Origin: UBA981 sp942490995
GTDB taxonomy: Bacteria; Pseudomonadota; Gammaproteobacteria; Ga0077536
Length of the DNA stretch: 64,000 nucleotides
Assembly (NCBI GenBank): GCA_942490995.1
Contig: CALOBG010000036.1
Location: forward strand, 1 to 64,000
Reading direction: 5' to 3'
In this document: positions 7,322 to 15,536 of the stretch, piece by piece
Layout of the letters: each line of letters starts with the position of its first letter
Numbering within the stretch: position 1 is the first letter of the stretch
Translations under genes and position numbers: made by a program
The notes under the pieces: generated by a model
Databases searched by the model: none
The model's input: only the letters and a program-made list of their open reading frames with translations
What the model was told of the DNA's origin: nothing

Positions 7322-8509
7322 ATGCCAGGACCGATGGAAGGCGTTCGTATAATCGATTGTTCCGCTGTGATTTCCGGCCCGCTCGCCACCATGATGCTGG
7401 CGGATCAGGGCGCCGACGTGATCAAAATCGAGCCCCCTGCAAGCGGCGATATCACCCGTTCACCGTGGTTTGCGCGGGGCGGCATCTCGGCGCTTTTCGC
7501 CAATGCGAACCGCGGCAAGCGCTCGGTTGCCCTGGACCTGCAGACACCACGCGGTCAGGAAGTACTGAAGAAACTGATCCGCAAAGCCGACGTGTTCGTG
7601 CAGAACTTCAGGCCTGGAGCCATGGAACGGCTCGGCCTCGGTGAAACGCAGATCCGGGCCGTAAACCCGAACATCGTTTACGTCTCCATCAGCGGCTTTG
7701 GCGATTCCGGTCCGTACGCTGACAGGCGCGTTTATGACCCGGTCATTCAGGGGCTGACCGGTTTTATCGCGATCCAGCGATTACCGGGCGGTAGCGGTCC
7801 GGTTGATCTCGTGCGCAACATTGTTTGTGACAAGTCGACCGCTTATACCGCGGCTCAGGCGATCACCGCAGCCCTGTTTGCACGCGAACGCGGCCGCGGC
7901 GGTCAGCATGTTCGAATCTCGATGATCGACGCCGGCCTGGCGTTCTTCTGGTGTGACGGCATGATCGCGCACACCATGATCGGCGAGGGTGTCGACACCG
8001 CGGCGGCGCTATATGACATCTACAGACTGCGCGAAACCGCCGATGGCGCACTGGTTGTACTGGCCGCCTCCGAGTCGGAGTTTCAGGGCCTGACGCGCGC
8101 GTTGAACCGCATTGATTTGCTCGCCGACGAGCGCTTTCAGTCGCTCGGCGCTCGAATCAAGAATGTGGTGGTGCTCGAAGAGATCCTGGTCGCGGAATTC
8201 AGCAAGTGGCGCGCCGCAGACATACTCGAACGGCTGGTCGCGGAAGACGTCCCGGCCGGCCCGGTCAGTTCGCTCGAAGAGGTAATTACCGATCCACAGA
8301 TCCAGCACAATCGAGCCATCGTCGAAACCGATCATCCGCAAGCCGGGCGTATGCGCCAACCCGCCCCGCCTGCGCGTTTCGATCGAACGCCGTCCGCGGC
8401 TGGTTCTCCGGCACCGCTACTTGGGTCGCATACTGACGAAGTGCTGAGTGAAATCGGCCTCGAACAAGCTGAGCGCGATAGCTTGCGCGAAGCCGGGATT
8501 ATTGTTTGA
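7322..8509 (+). CDS. CaiB/BaiF (family III) CoA-transferase
   Basis: A 395-aa family III acyl-CoA transferase, which moves CoA between carboxylic acids through an enzyme-aspartyl anhydride. Landmarks are VRIIDCSAVISGP at the N-terminus, LADQGADVIKIEPP, NRGKRSVALDL, VFVQNFRPGAMERLGL, and YVSISGFGDSGPY. The conserved catalytic Asp lies in the region after this (RVYDPVIQG / DKSTAYTAAQAI). The acyl donor and acceptor cannot be told from sequence. ATG 7322 is chosen because GGAG lies 8 bases upstream; in-frame starts at 7250 and 7310 lack a good ribosome site. It stands alone, followed by a 105-bp gap. Confidence 0.87.
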   Translation: MPGPMEGVRIIDCSAVISGPLATMMLADQGADVIKIEPPASGDITRSPWFARGGISALFANANRGKRSVALDLQTPRGQEVLKKLIRKADVFVQNFRPGAMERLGLGETQIRAVNPNIVYVSISGFGDSGPYADRRVYDPVIQGLTGFIAIQRLPGGSGPVDLVRNIVCDKSTAYTAAQAITAALFARERGRGGQHVRISMIDAGLAFFWCDGMIAHTMIGEGVDTAAALYDIYRLRETADGALVVLAASESEFQGLTRALNRIDLLADERFQSLGARIKNVVVLEEILVAEFSKWRAADILERLVAEDVPAGPVSSLEEVITDPQIQHNRAIVETDHPQAGRMRQPAPPARFDRTPSAAGSPAPLLGSHTDEVLSEIGLEQAERDSLREAGIIV

Positions 8510-8614
8510 GGGATCAAGCTGGTTGCGTCTGACAGCACTCGGCGATTCAACTTCGACGCTTCAGGGCACGATTCTGGGTTACAGTTTACCGCACACTCCT
8601 CGAGCGCGACCGCC

Positions 8615-9211
8615 ATGCCCGTCCGATTTACGATCCTGTTCGTGATAATTGCCGGCTTCGCCGCGGCGGTTGCCAGCCAGCGCATGCTACGCGATGACTC
8701 GGGCCCGAGGTGGTTTCCGGCGCAGGACTACAGCCCCGACAGTCCGGCTTACCCGCTTGATCGTATGGGCGAGAAGATCGACCTGCTGTTCGCATCGCGC
8801 GGCGAAGAACGATTGGAGTTGTGCCTGCTGTTCGCCGATGAAAAATTCGAGGAAGCGCTCGACATGGTCCGCGCGAACGAAGCCGGTCACGCCTGGATCG
8901 CCGTTGGCCTGTACAAAGATTACCTGGAGCGCGGTGCGCGAGAACTCGGTTCGAATACTGAAGCAGTCGACCCGGTGCTGAGATCGCGGTTCGTCGAGGC
9001 CATTGTCGGTCTCTTGAGACGCCTCGCCACGCAATACGCCGAACTCCCCGATCAAATACGCGCGTTCTCGCTGATCCCTTTGATCAGCGCCACGCTCGAT
9101 CATTTCGATCAACAATTCGAAATGCTGCCTGTGGAAGAAAAGCAACGTTGGCTGATCGTACGTCAGGAACTCAAGACCCGGATCGCCAGCATGCGCACCG
9201 TGGATCGATAG
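8615..9211 (+). CDS. Membrane-anchored DUF5667-like protein
   Basis: A 198-aa protein of unknown function. An N-terminal hydrophobic segment (FTILFVIIAGFAAAVAS) should anchor it in the inner membrane with the body in the periplasm. The PDSPAYPLDRMGEKIDLLF stretch followed by an acidic helical region (LLFADEKFEEALDMVRANE) is the pattern of DUF5667 proteins. The rest is helical and charged. It lies upstream of the urease operon on the same strand with a 163-bp gap; no functional link is evident. Confidence 0.6.
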   Translation: MPVRFTILFVIIAGFAAAVASQRMLRDDSGPRWFPAQDYSPDSPAYPLDRMGEKIDLLFASRGEERLELCLLFADEKFEEALDMVRANEAGHAWIAVGLYKDYLERGARELGSNTEAVDPVLRSRFVEAIVGLLRRLATQYAELPDQIRAFSLIPLISATLDHFDQQFEMLPVEEKQRWLIVRQELKTRIASMRTVDR

Positions 9212-9374
9212 ATCCTCGATCGGAGATCAACAAGGTTGGAATCCATTTGGGACATACAGTTGGGACCGGCGATGAGCTTACTGCGCGGTGCTGCGCTGGC
9301 ACCTGTGCGGCACATCGGTGCATGATGACTGCCTGCCCTGCTCGCGGGTGTCGCACTACAGATGGAACCGTATC

Positions 9375-9824
9375 GTGCTCCAGTTGAATGACATCATCGG
9401 CTACGCCGCCGAACCGGAAATCGCCGAGCGGCTCCACGATATCAGCCATCACGGCACGCTCGAATACCTCACGCTCGCTACACAGGACGTGGGGCGACGG
9501 CGGCTACGGGTAAGCGGGGACCAGGGCAGCGATTGCGCTATCGCCCTGCCACGGGATGTCCGACTCGCCGATGGCGCGGTCCTGCTGCTCGAAGCGCAGC
9601 ATGCGATCGTGGTTCGCCTTGGCGAACAGGCGTGGCTGCGGCTACGCCCGAGAGACGCGGAAGCGGCACTGGAACTCGGTTACAACGCCGGCAACCTGCA
9701 CTGGAAAGTGAAGTTCGACGGCGCCGATTTGCTCGTCGCGCGCGACGGACCGGTCACCCTGTACACCGCGCGTCTGCGGCCGCTGCTGGATCAAGGCCGG
9801 ATCCAGGTCGTCGAAACATCCTGA
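9375..9824 (+). CDS. ureE: Urease accessory protein UreE (nickel metallochaperone)
   Basis: UreE delivers Ni(II) to the UreD-UreF-UreG-apourease complex. The UreE N-terminal peptide-binding domain and the C-terminal metal-binding domain (ELGYNAGNLHWKVKFDG, where GNLHW carries the conserved nickel His) are both present. From GTG 9375 the protein is 149 aa. It lacks the His-rich tail of Klebsiella UreE and ends QVVETS, so its nickel storage capacity should be low. An upstream in-frame start at 9288 is possible but adds a sequence unlike UreE. It is the first gene of the urease operon. Confidence 0.82.
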   Translation: MLQLNDIIGYAAEPEIAERLHDISHHGTLEYLTLATQDVGRRRLRVSGDQGSDCAIALPRDVRLADGAVLLLEAQHAIVVRLGEQAWLRLRPRDAEAALELGYNAGNLHWKVKFDGADLLVARDGPVTLYTARLRPLLDQGRIQVVETS

Positions 9825-9830
9825 ACGCTC

Positions 9831-10520
9831 GTGTACTCGCGCCCGCTAACGTCCATACAATTGCTGGCGCTGTTGCAACACGGCGACGGTCAGTTCCCGA
9901 CCGGCGCGTTCGCCTATTCCTCGGGTCTGGAAGGTCTGCTCGACGACGCCATCGCCAGTAGAGCATCACTGCCCGACATTATCGCCGCCATGCTGCGCTG
10001 TCGCTGGGCGCCCTTCGACCGCGTCGCCGTGCGCATGAGCTGGCTCGCCAACGGCGATGCCGACGCCCTGACTGCGCTCGACAACGAATTGGAAGCAACC
10101 CTGCTCGCTCCCGCTGAACGGGTCGGTTCAAAGCGCGCCGGCGCCGCCCTGCTGACCACCCACGTTCACCTCGATACGCCAGGCGCCGCAGCCCTGCGGC
10201 AACTGGTTTCCGCCGGCACGCTGCACGGACACCGCGCACTGGTCGAAGGCAGCATGTGGCGCGGTATCGGGCTCGACGAAGCTTGCGCCGCGTTGCTGTC
10301 CGGCTACGGCTTCGTGAGCGTGTTGTGCACGGCGTGTGTACGTCTCGGCCATCTCGGCGCCCTCACCCAGCAGCGAATCGTCACGGCGTTGCTCCCCGAG
10401 ATCGCGCAGCTCGCGGCAACGCCGCTGCCATCAACGCCGGCCCTGAGCGCGTTCAATCCGCTCGCCGAGATCGCGATCATGCGCCACGCGGCGCGCGACC
10501 ACACCCTGTTCGCTACCTGA
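9831..10520 (+). CDS. ureF: Urease accessory protein UreF
   Basis: UreF acts with UreD and UreG in GTP-dependent assembly of the nickel site. The 229-aa length is usual. The signature LLQHGDGQFPTGAFAYSSGLE (landmark: FPTGAFAYSSGLE) at residues ~20-35 is diagnostic, with the helical body following. Start is GTG 9831, six bases after the ureE stop. It is followed by 48 bp and then ureAB. Confidence 0.87.
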   Translation: MYSRPLTSIQLLALLQHGDGQFPTGAFAYSSGLEGLLDDAIASRASLPDIIAAMLRCRWAPFDRVAVRMSWLANGDADALTALDNELEATLLAPAERVGSKRAGAALLTTHVHLDTPGAAALRQLVSAGTLHGHRALVEGSMWRGIGLDEACAALLSGYGFVSVLCTACVRLGHLGALTQQRIVTALLPEIAQLAATPLPSTPALSAFNPLAEIAIMRHAARDHTLFAT

Positions 10521-10568
10521 CCACGGCTTAAGCGCGCGCCTGCGCCAAACATCAAGGAGGCCACAACC

Positions 10569-11255
10569 ATGATGAACCTCACCCCGACCGAGCTCGAGCG
10601 ACTGACGATATTTACCGCCGCGGAGTTCGCGCGTCGCAACGAACGCGACGGCGTACGCCTCAGTCACCCCGAAGCGATCGCACTCATTACCGACGAAATG
10701 ATGCACGCCGCGCGCCGCGGGGTGCCCTACGAGGAGATTATCGACAACGCCGGCAAGCGTCTCACCGCTGCCGACGTGATGCCCGGAGTGGCCGCGATGA
10801 TCCAGGTGATCTGCGCCGAGGGCGCGTTCCCGGAAGGCACCAAAATGATGGTCGTGTTTGCACCGATCGCGCCTGGGATCGATGACATCAAGCCCGGCGA
10901 AATTATTCCGGCGGACGGCGAGATCGAACTCAATCGCGGCCGCGAGACGCTCGAACTCGAGGTCCGCAACTGCGGCGATCGCGATATCCAGGTCCGCAGC
11001 CACGCGCACTTCTTCGAAACCAACCGCGCCCTTGAATTTGATCGCGCGCGCGCCTTCGGCATGCGTCTGGACAGCCCTTCGGGGATCGGCGTGCGCTTCG
11101 AACCCGGCATCGCGAAAACCGTGCGGCTGGTGGCCCTGGCCGGCGCGCGGGTGGTATCCGGGTTCGCCGATCTGACCAACGGCGCGCTCGATGACCCGAC
11201 GGTACGTGAGGCTGCGATCGCAACAGCGCGCGAACGCGGCTATCGCGGATGCTGA
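10569..11255 (+). CDS. ureAB: Fused urease gamma-beta subunit (UreAB)
   Basis: One 228-aa polypeptide joins the two small urease subunits. Residues ~1-103 are UreA-like (NLTPTELERLTIFTAAEFA, HPEAIALITDEMMHAARRG, DVMPGVAAMI). Residues ~104-228 are UreB-like (KPGEIIPADGEIELN, SHAHFFETN, FGMRLDSPSGIGVRFEPG). Together with UreC they form the holoenzyme that hydrolyses urea. Most bacteria have separate ureA and ureB; a gamma-beta fusion is best known from Helicobacter and also occurs in other lineages. AGGAGG lies ahead of the double ATG. ureC follows after 10 bp. Confidence 0.88.
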   Translation: MMNLTPTELERLTIFTAAEFARRNERDGVRLSHPEAIALITDEMMHAARRGVPYEEIIDNAGKRLTAADVMPGVAAMIQVICAEGAFPEGTKMMVVFAPIAPGIDDIKPGEIIPADGEIELNRGRETLELEVRNCGDRDIQVRSHAHFFETNRALEFDRARAFGMRLDSPSGIGVRFEPGIAKTVRLVALAGARVVSGFADLTNGALDDPTVREAAIATARERGYRGC

Positions 11256-11265
11256 AGGAGTAAGC

Positions 11266-12975
11266 ATGATGGCAACCATTCCACGCAAAGACTATGCGGC
11301 GATTTACGGCCCGACCACCGGCGACATGTTTCGCCTCGCCGACAGCAACCTGCTGGCCGAGATCGAACACGACCACACCAGCTACGGCGACGAACTGACC
11401 GCCGGCGCCGGCAAATCGATGCGCGACGGCGAGGGCTTCCACCCGCGCGGCAGCTATGCCGCCGGCGCGCTCGACATGTGCGTTCAGAACTGCACCATCA
11501 TCGATGCAGTGCTCGGCATCATCAAAGCCGACATCGGTATCCGCGACGGCCGCATCGTCGGGGTCGGCAAGGCCGGCAACCCCGACGTGATGGATGGCGT
11601 CGACGCCGGCATGCTGTGCGGCCCGAATACGACCATCGTGCACGGCGACTTTTTCGTGGCTACCGCCGGCGGTATCGAAGGACACGCACATTTTCTCTGT
11701 CCGCAGCAGGCTGAACACGCCCTCGCCGGTGGCTGCACCACCATGATCGGGATGTCGCCCGGGCCCCATTTCGACATTTCCTGCTCGGGACCGAACGTCA
11801 TGGGGCAGCTCATTCGCGGCGCCGACGAATACTGTCTTAACTTCGGTTTTCTCGGCCGCGGCGCCTCCGATCCCGGCGCCACCGAGGAAACCGTCGCCGG
11901 CGGCGGTCTGGGGGTCAAGATCCACGAAGATTTCGGCGCCACCCCGGCAGCCATCAATGGCTCGCTGATCGCCGCCGACCGCAACGACTTTGCTGTACAT
12001 ATCCATACCGACACGATTAACGAGTTCGGTTATTGCGAAGACACGCTCGCGGCGGTCGCGGGGCGCGTGATCCACATGTATCACGTCGAGGGCGCGGGCG
12101 GCGGCCATTCGCCGGATATCCTCAAGGTCAACGCGTACACAAACGTGATCCCGTCTTCGACCAACCCGACCAATCCGTTTACGCCGCTCGCCCTCGAAGA
12201 GGGGGTGCCGATGACGATGCTGGCGCACATCATGAACTTCAATCTTCCGGAAGATGTCGCGTTCGCCGAATGCCGGATTCGGCCGCAGAGCATGGCCGCC
12301 GAAGATTTCCTGCACGATATGGGCGCCATCTCGATCTTCGCGACCGATACCCAGGGCATGGGTCGGCTGGCGGAAAACATCGCGAAATGCTGGCAGCTCG
12401 CCGCGGTCATGAAGGAACGCACCGGGCGTCTGCCGGAGGAACGGACGGCGCGCGCTGACAACGAGCGCATCAAACGTTATGTCGCGAAATATACGATCAA
12501 TCCGGCGCGTGCGGTCGGCATCGCCGATCACGTCGGCTCGCTCGAGCCGGGCAAGATGGCCGACATCGTGTTGTGGCCACGGGCCTCGTTCGGGGTCAAA
12601 CCCTGGCTCGTGATCAAATCCGGTTTCGTGGCGTGGGCGGCGATGGGCGACGGTAACGGATCGACCATCAACGCCGAACCGATCGTACAGCGACCGATGT
12701 GGGGCGGGATCGGCACCGCCAAACACCACCTCGGCGTAACCTTTGTTTCGCGGCTGGCGATTGAGGCCGACACCCACCGCAAGCTCGGCGTGCAAAAGCG
12801 CTTCGTGCCGATTACCTCGGTACGCACACTGTCCAAGCGCGACATGTTGCATAACGATGCGATGCCGGACATAGCGGTCGATCCGCAAACCTTCGAAGTG
12901 CGTGCCAACGGCTCCCTGCTGGCCTGCGAGCCGGCGACGCAGGTCCCGTTCTATCAGAAGTACCTGCTCAGATGA
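11266..12975 (+). CDS. ureC: Urease alpha subunit UreC
   Basis: Catalytic subunit with two nickel ions, hydrolysing urea to ammonia and carbamate; 569 aa. Metal ligands are recognisable: His140 and His142 (GHAHF), the carbamylated Lys218 and His220 (GVKIHED), His247 (HTDTINE), His273 (YHVEGAGGGH) and Asp361 (ATDTQGMGR). The flap reads MLAHIMN: the catalytic His321 is kept, but the position of the usual flap Cys (Cys319 in Klebsiella) is Ala320. The catalytic Arg is kept (AECRIRP). ATG 11266 has AAGGAG 5 bases upstream. Its stop overlaps ureG by 4 bases. Clearly urease-like but divergent; activity is likely, not certain. Confidence 0.88.
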   Translation: MMATIPRKDYAAIYGPTTGDMFRLADSNLLAEIEHDHTSYGDELTAGAGKSMRDGEGFHPRGSYAAGALDMCVQNCTIIDAVLGIIKADIGIRDGRIVGVGKAGNPDVMDGVDAGMLCGPNTTIVHGDFFVATAGGIEGHAHFLCPQQAEHALAGGCTTMIGMSPGPHFDISCSGPNVMGQLIRGADEYCLNFGFLGRGASDPGATEETVAGGGLGVKIHEDFGATPAAINGSLIAADRNDFAVHIHTDTINEFGYCEDTLAAVAGRVIHMYHVEGAGGGHSPDILKVNAYTNVIPSSTNPTNPFTPLALEEGVPMTMLAHIMNFNLPEDVAFAECRIRPQSMAAEDFLHDMGAISIFATDTQGMGRLAENIAKCWQLAAVMKERTGRLPEERTARADNERIKRYVAKYTINPARAVGIADHVGSLEPGKMADIVLWPRASFGVKPWLVIKSGFVAWAAMGDGNGSTINAEPIVQRPMWGGIGTAKHHLGVTFVSRLAIEADTHRKLGVQKRFVPITSVRTLSKRDMLHNDAMPDIAVDPQTFEVRANGSLLACEPATQVPFYQKYLLR

Positions 12976-13622
12976 GCACTCGAACGGCAGACACAGCCGG
13001 GCGTGGACCGCTGCATGCTGCTGCAGCGCGGGTCGGCATCGGTGGACCGGTTGGATCGGGCAAAACTGCGCTCGTCGAGCGGCTGCTGCCGGCGTTCGCC
13101 GCTGAGGGAGTCGAGCTGGCCGTGATCACCAACGATCTGGTTACCAGGGAAGACGCCGAGCGGGTCCGACGCAGCGGACTGATCGACCCGGTACGGGTGC
13201 TGGCGGTGGAAGCCGGCGCCTGTCCGCACACGGTCATCCGCGAAGACCCGACCCTGAACATGGCCGCGGCGAGCGAACTCGACGCCCGCTATGCGGGGCT
13301 CGAGCTGATCCTGATCGAAAGCGGCGGCGACAACCTGGCCTCCACGTTCTCGCTCGATCTGGTCGACTACTGGTTGTTTGTTATCGACGTCGCCGGCGGC
13401 GGTGATATACCGCGCAAACGCGGCCCGGGCGTGGTCCAGTGCGACATTCTGGTGATCAACAAAACCGACCTGGCGCCCCATGTTGGTGTCGATCTGGCGA
13501 TGATGGAAGCCGAAGCGCGCATGGTGCGTGGCGACCGAGCGGTGGTGTTGACCAACTGCCATACCGGTGACGGCGTCGACGCCATCGTCGCGCTGCTGAA
13601 ACACCACGTGTTGTTCCGTTAA
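12972..13622 (+). CDS. ureG: Urease accessory GTPase UreG
   Basis: SIMIBI-class GTPase that couples GTP hydrolysis to nickel insertion. 216 aa. P-loop GGPVGSGKT near residue 24, ITNDLVTREDAE, the nickel-binding Cys-Pro-His motif (EAGACPHTVIRED), LILIESGGDNLASTFS, and NKTDLAPHVG for guanine recognition. There is no His-rich N-terminal extension. The start overlaps the ureC stop by 4 bases. Confidence 0.92.
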   Translation: MSTRTADTAGRGPLHAAAARVGIGGPVGSGKTALVERLLPAFAAEGVELAVITNDLVTREDAERVRRSGLIDPVRVLAVEAGACPHTVIREDPTLNMAAASELDARYAGLELILIESGGDNLASTFSLDLVDYWLFVIDVAGGGDIPRKRGPGVVQCDILVINKTDLAPHVGVDLAMMEAEARMVRGDRAVVLTNCHTGDGVDAIVALLKHHVLFR

Positions 13623-13644
13623 ACGCTCGCGAAAACGACTTCAG

Positions 13645-14514
13645 GTGAACGCCGTAACAGACAGGTTTTCGGCGCAGCTCGAGCTGGCGTTTGCGCCGGA
13701 CGCGGACGGCTGCACCCGGGTTGTTCAGCGCCGAGTACGCTATCCGTATACCTTCCTCAAGCCGTTCTGGTTCGACGATCGCCCGCGCGGCATAGCGACC
13801 GTGCTGCTGCAGTCGGGATCCGGCGGCCTGTTCGGCGGCGAGCAACTTGCTCAGCAGGTTAGGCTCGAACCCGGCGCGGCCGTGCACGTGACGACCCAGG
13901 CGGCGACCATCGTGCATGCCGCCCGCGGCTACCCTGCCACGATCCAGAACGTGCGACTGCAGGTCAGCCGCGATGCCTTTCTGGAATATTTGCCGGAACC
14001 GCTGATTCTTTTTCCCGGCGCGCGTCTGCAGCAGCATATCGTCGCTGAGCTCGACACCTGCGCAACGCTGGTCATTGCCGATGGATACATGAGCCATGAC
14101 CCTGACGGCAACGACACACCGTTCGACAATTACAGCAACAACCTGGAAGTGATTTCACCGCAGGGACGACTGCTGTTCGCGGATCGTGTCGCCGTAGCCG
14201 GCAGCGACTTTGCAAGGTCGCTGCGCATCGACAACGTGCCGTGGCGCGCGACAGGTTTATTTGTCGTCGCCGCGCCGCATCTGCACACCCGCCACGCAGA
14301 AATCACGGCTGCCCTGCAACTTGCGATGGATGCAATCGCGGCCTCCCGGCGGGAGGCGCTGTACGCCGCAGCAGCCGCATTGCCGAACAGCGCCGGGGTG
14401 GTGTGCCGGATTGCGGCGCGACGCGGCGAGGATCTGCGTGCGGCGCTTGCTGTGTGCAGCCAACACGCGCGTATTCTCCTGACCGGCTCGCCGCCGCCGC
14501 GACGCCGCAAATAG
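13645..14514 (+). CDS. ureD: Urease accessory protein UreD (UreH)
   Basis: UreD is the scaffold that binds apourease and, with UreF and UreG, passes nickel to the active site. 289 aa, usual length. Landmarks include GGLFGGEQLAQQVRLEPGAAVHVTTQAAT, seen as LFGGEQL and HVTTQAAT, and LEYLPEPLILFPGARL. GTG 13645 is the likely start, 22 bases after ureG. It is the last gene of the urease operon. No nickel or urea transporter gene adjoins it. Confidence 0.88.
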   Translation: MNAVTDRFSAQLELAFAPDADGCTRVVQRRVRYPYTFLKPFWFDDRPRGIATVLLQSGSGGLFGGEQLAQQVRLEPGAAVHVTTQAATIVHAARGYPATIQNVRLQVSRDAFLEYLPEPLILFPGARLQQHIVAELDTCATLVIADGYMSHDPDGNDTPFDNYSNNLEVISPQGRLLFADRVAVAGSDFARSLRIDNVPWRATGLFVVAAPHLHTRHAEITAALQLAMDAIAASRREALYAAAAALPNSAGVVCRIAARRGEDLRAALAVCSQHARILLTGSPPPRRRK

Positions 14515-14583
14515 TGATCATCGCGCATCGAGCCTGACGTTGAGAGCAACCGTTCCGTTCGGATGGAGTGGCCGCCCTCGCAG

Positions 14584-14610
14584 GCAAAAAGAAACCCGCG
14601 CGCTGCGGGT
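14584..14610 (-). terminator. Rho-independent terminator for the 14699-15079 gene
   Basis: On the minus strand a hairpin ACCCGC-AGCGC-GCGGGT is followed directly by TTCTTTTTGC. It lies 89 bases past the stop of the small minus-strand gene and faces the ureD terminus, so it may also limit read-through between the two. Confidence 0.65.
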
Positions 14611-14698
14611 CGAATTTCCGTCGCTTAAGCACCCTGCAGGACCGGGCGCGCCGAGCAATGGCTGCGGCGGCGACGTTATTAGTTGATTGTTGGTGGAT

Positions 14699-15079
14699 TC
14701 AGGTCAAAGCAAACACACCGCCACTGGTTGCGAAGCCGTCAGCGGACATCTTGATCTGTCCCTCTACGACCATCATCTGATCGCCCATGATGACCGCGGC
14801 GCGGGTTTCCCAGTTGCCCTGCTTGGTGGCCCAGTAGACGCCCTGTGCGGTATACGGCGCAGCTTCGCCGGAATCGAGATAGCCCATGCCAAGGTCTTTC
14901 AGCAGACCTCGCTCATTGCTGCCGGTGAATGTCATGGTGCCGCTGGCCGTACCGGCAATGTCTCCGGTGACCTTGGCCATATAGGAGCCTACGACCGTAT
15001 CGACGTCACGGTTACGATCGGTGATGGCAACGCTCGAGAACGATCCCTTGAATTTTCCGAGTTGTTTTCCTACAGGCAT
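14699..15079 (-). CDS. Conserved small protein of unknown function
   Basis: A 126-aa protein I do not recognise. It is Gly/Thr/Val-rich with alternating hydrophobic residues (VTGDIAGTASGTMTF, AAVIMGDQMMVVEGQIKM), which suggests a small beta-barrel or beta-sandwich. There is no signal peptide or membrane segment. ATG 15079 is chosen because GGGGAGAAG lies just upstream; a longer frame to 15175 lacks such a site. It is a single-gene unit with its own terminator, convergent with the urease operon. Confidence 0.6.
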   Translation of the reverse strand: MPVGKQLGKFKGSFSSVAITDRNRDVDTVVGSYMAKVTGDIAGTASGTMTFTGSNERGLLKDLGMGYLDSGEAAPYTAQGVYWATKQGNWETRAAVIMGDQMMVVEGQIKMSADGFATSGGVFALT

Positions 15080-15350
15080 AACTTCTTCTCCCCTTGGGTG
15101 ATTGTTGAATCGTTGTGATACTTGAACAGTCCTCCAAAACTGATTCATAAGCTTTAACCCTAGTTGAGAATGCACGGTGCCGCCGAGCCATGGACCGGGT
15201 CATGCGTATTTCACGGGTTTACCTGATCTGGATCAGTGCTGAGCACCGTTTCGGCGAAAATATTGCCGGTGCGCGATCGAATCCGGCCCGTTTGAAACGC
15301 TCTGCATGGTTTACGCCGGCGCCGCCAACGTGCGGGCTGCGGATCTACAG
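15080..15350. other. Intergenic region upstream of the small unknown gene
   Basis: About 270 bases between the start of the minus-strand small gene and the repeat cluster. It should hold that gene's promoter. No coding frame, clear promoter or structured RNA was identified. Confidence 0.3.
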
Positions 15351-15393
15351 GCAACGCCGCGCACGACCTCCGCAGTAGTTTTTCACCAGCCTG
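15351..15393 (+). repeat. Partial copy (right end) of the 140-bp repeat
   Basis: These 43 bases are identical to 15494-15536 except for one base (GACCTCC versus GGCCTCC). They end GTTTTTCACCAGCCTG and are two bases from the start of the full copy. Together the abutting ends form a near-perfect hairpin, 15379-15410, with a 15-bp stem. No further repeat sequence is recognisable upstream. Confidence 0.75.
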
Positions 15394-15395
15394 GG

Positions 15396-15536
15396 CAGGC
15401 TGGTGAAAAACGTCGCGAGGAAGGTCGGGCGCAAGGCGCGGGCGAGACGAGGACCGGAGTTTACTGGTGTAAATGAGGCTGGCTGCCGAACCCGCAACGC
15501 CGCGCACGGCCTCCGCAGTAGTTTTTCACCAGCCTG
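15396..15536 (+). repeat. 141-bp interspersed repeat with inverted ends, full copy B
   Basis: Begins CAGGCTGGTGAAAAAC and ends with its exact reverse complement GTTTTTCACCAGCCTG, giving 16-bp terminal inverted repeats. The interior has GCGAGACGAGGACCGGAG and GCAACGCCGCGCACGGCC. It is homologous to 5420-5559. The last base touches the stop codon of the FAD oxidase gene (15537-15539). It is non-coding and MITE-like; it could also act as a terminator through the end hairpins. Confidence 0.8.

Noticed and set aside
10930..12888. 652-aa open frame on the minus strand opposite ureC
   Set aside because: It lies antisense to a clear urease alpha subunit, is rich in His/Arg/Asp as expected for a shadow of GC-rich codons, and matches no family pattern.
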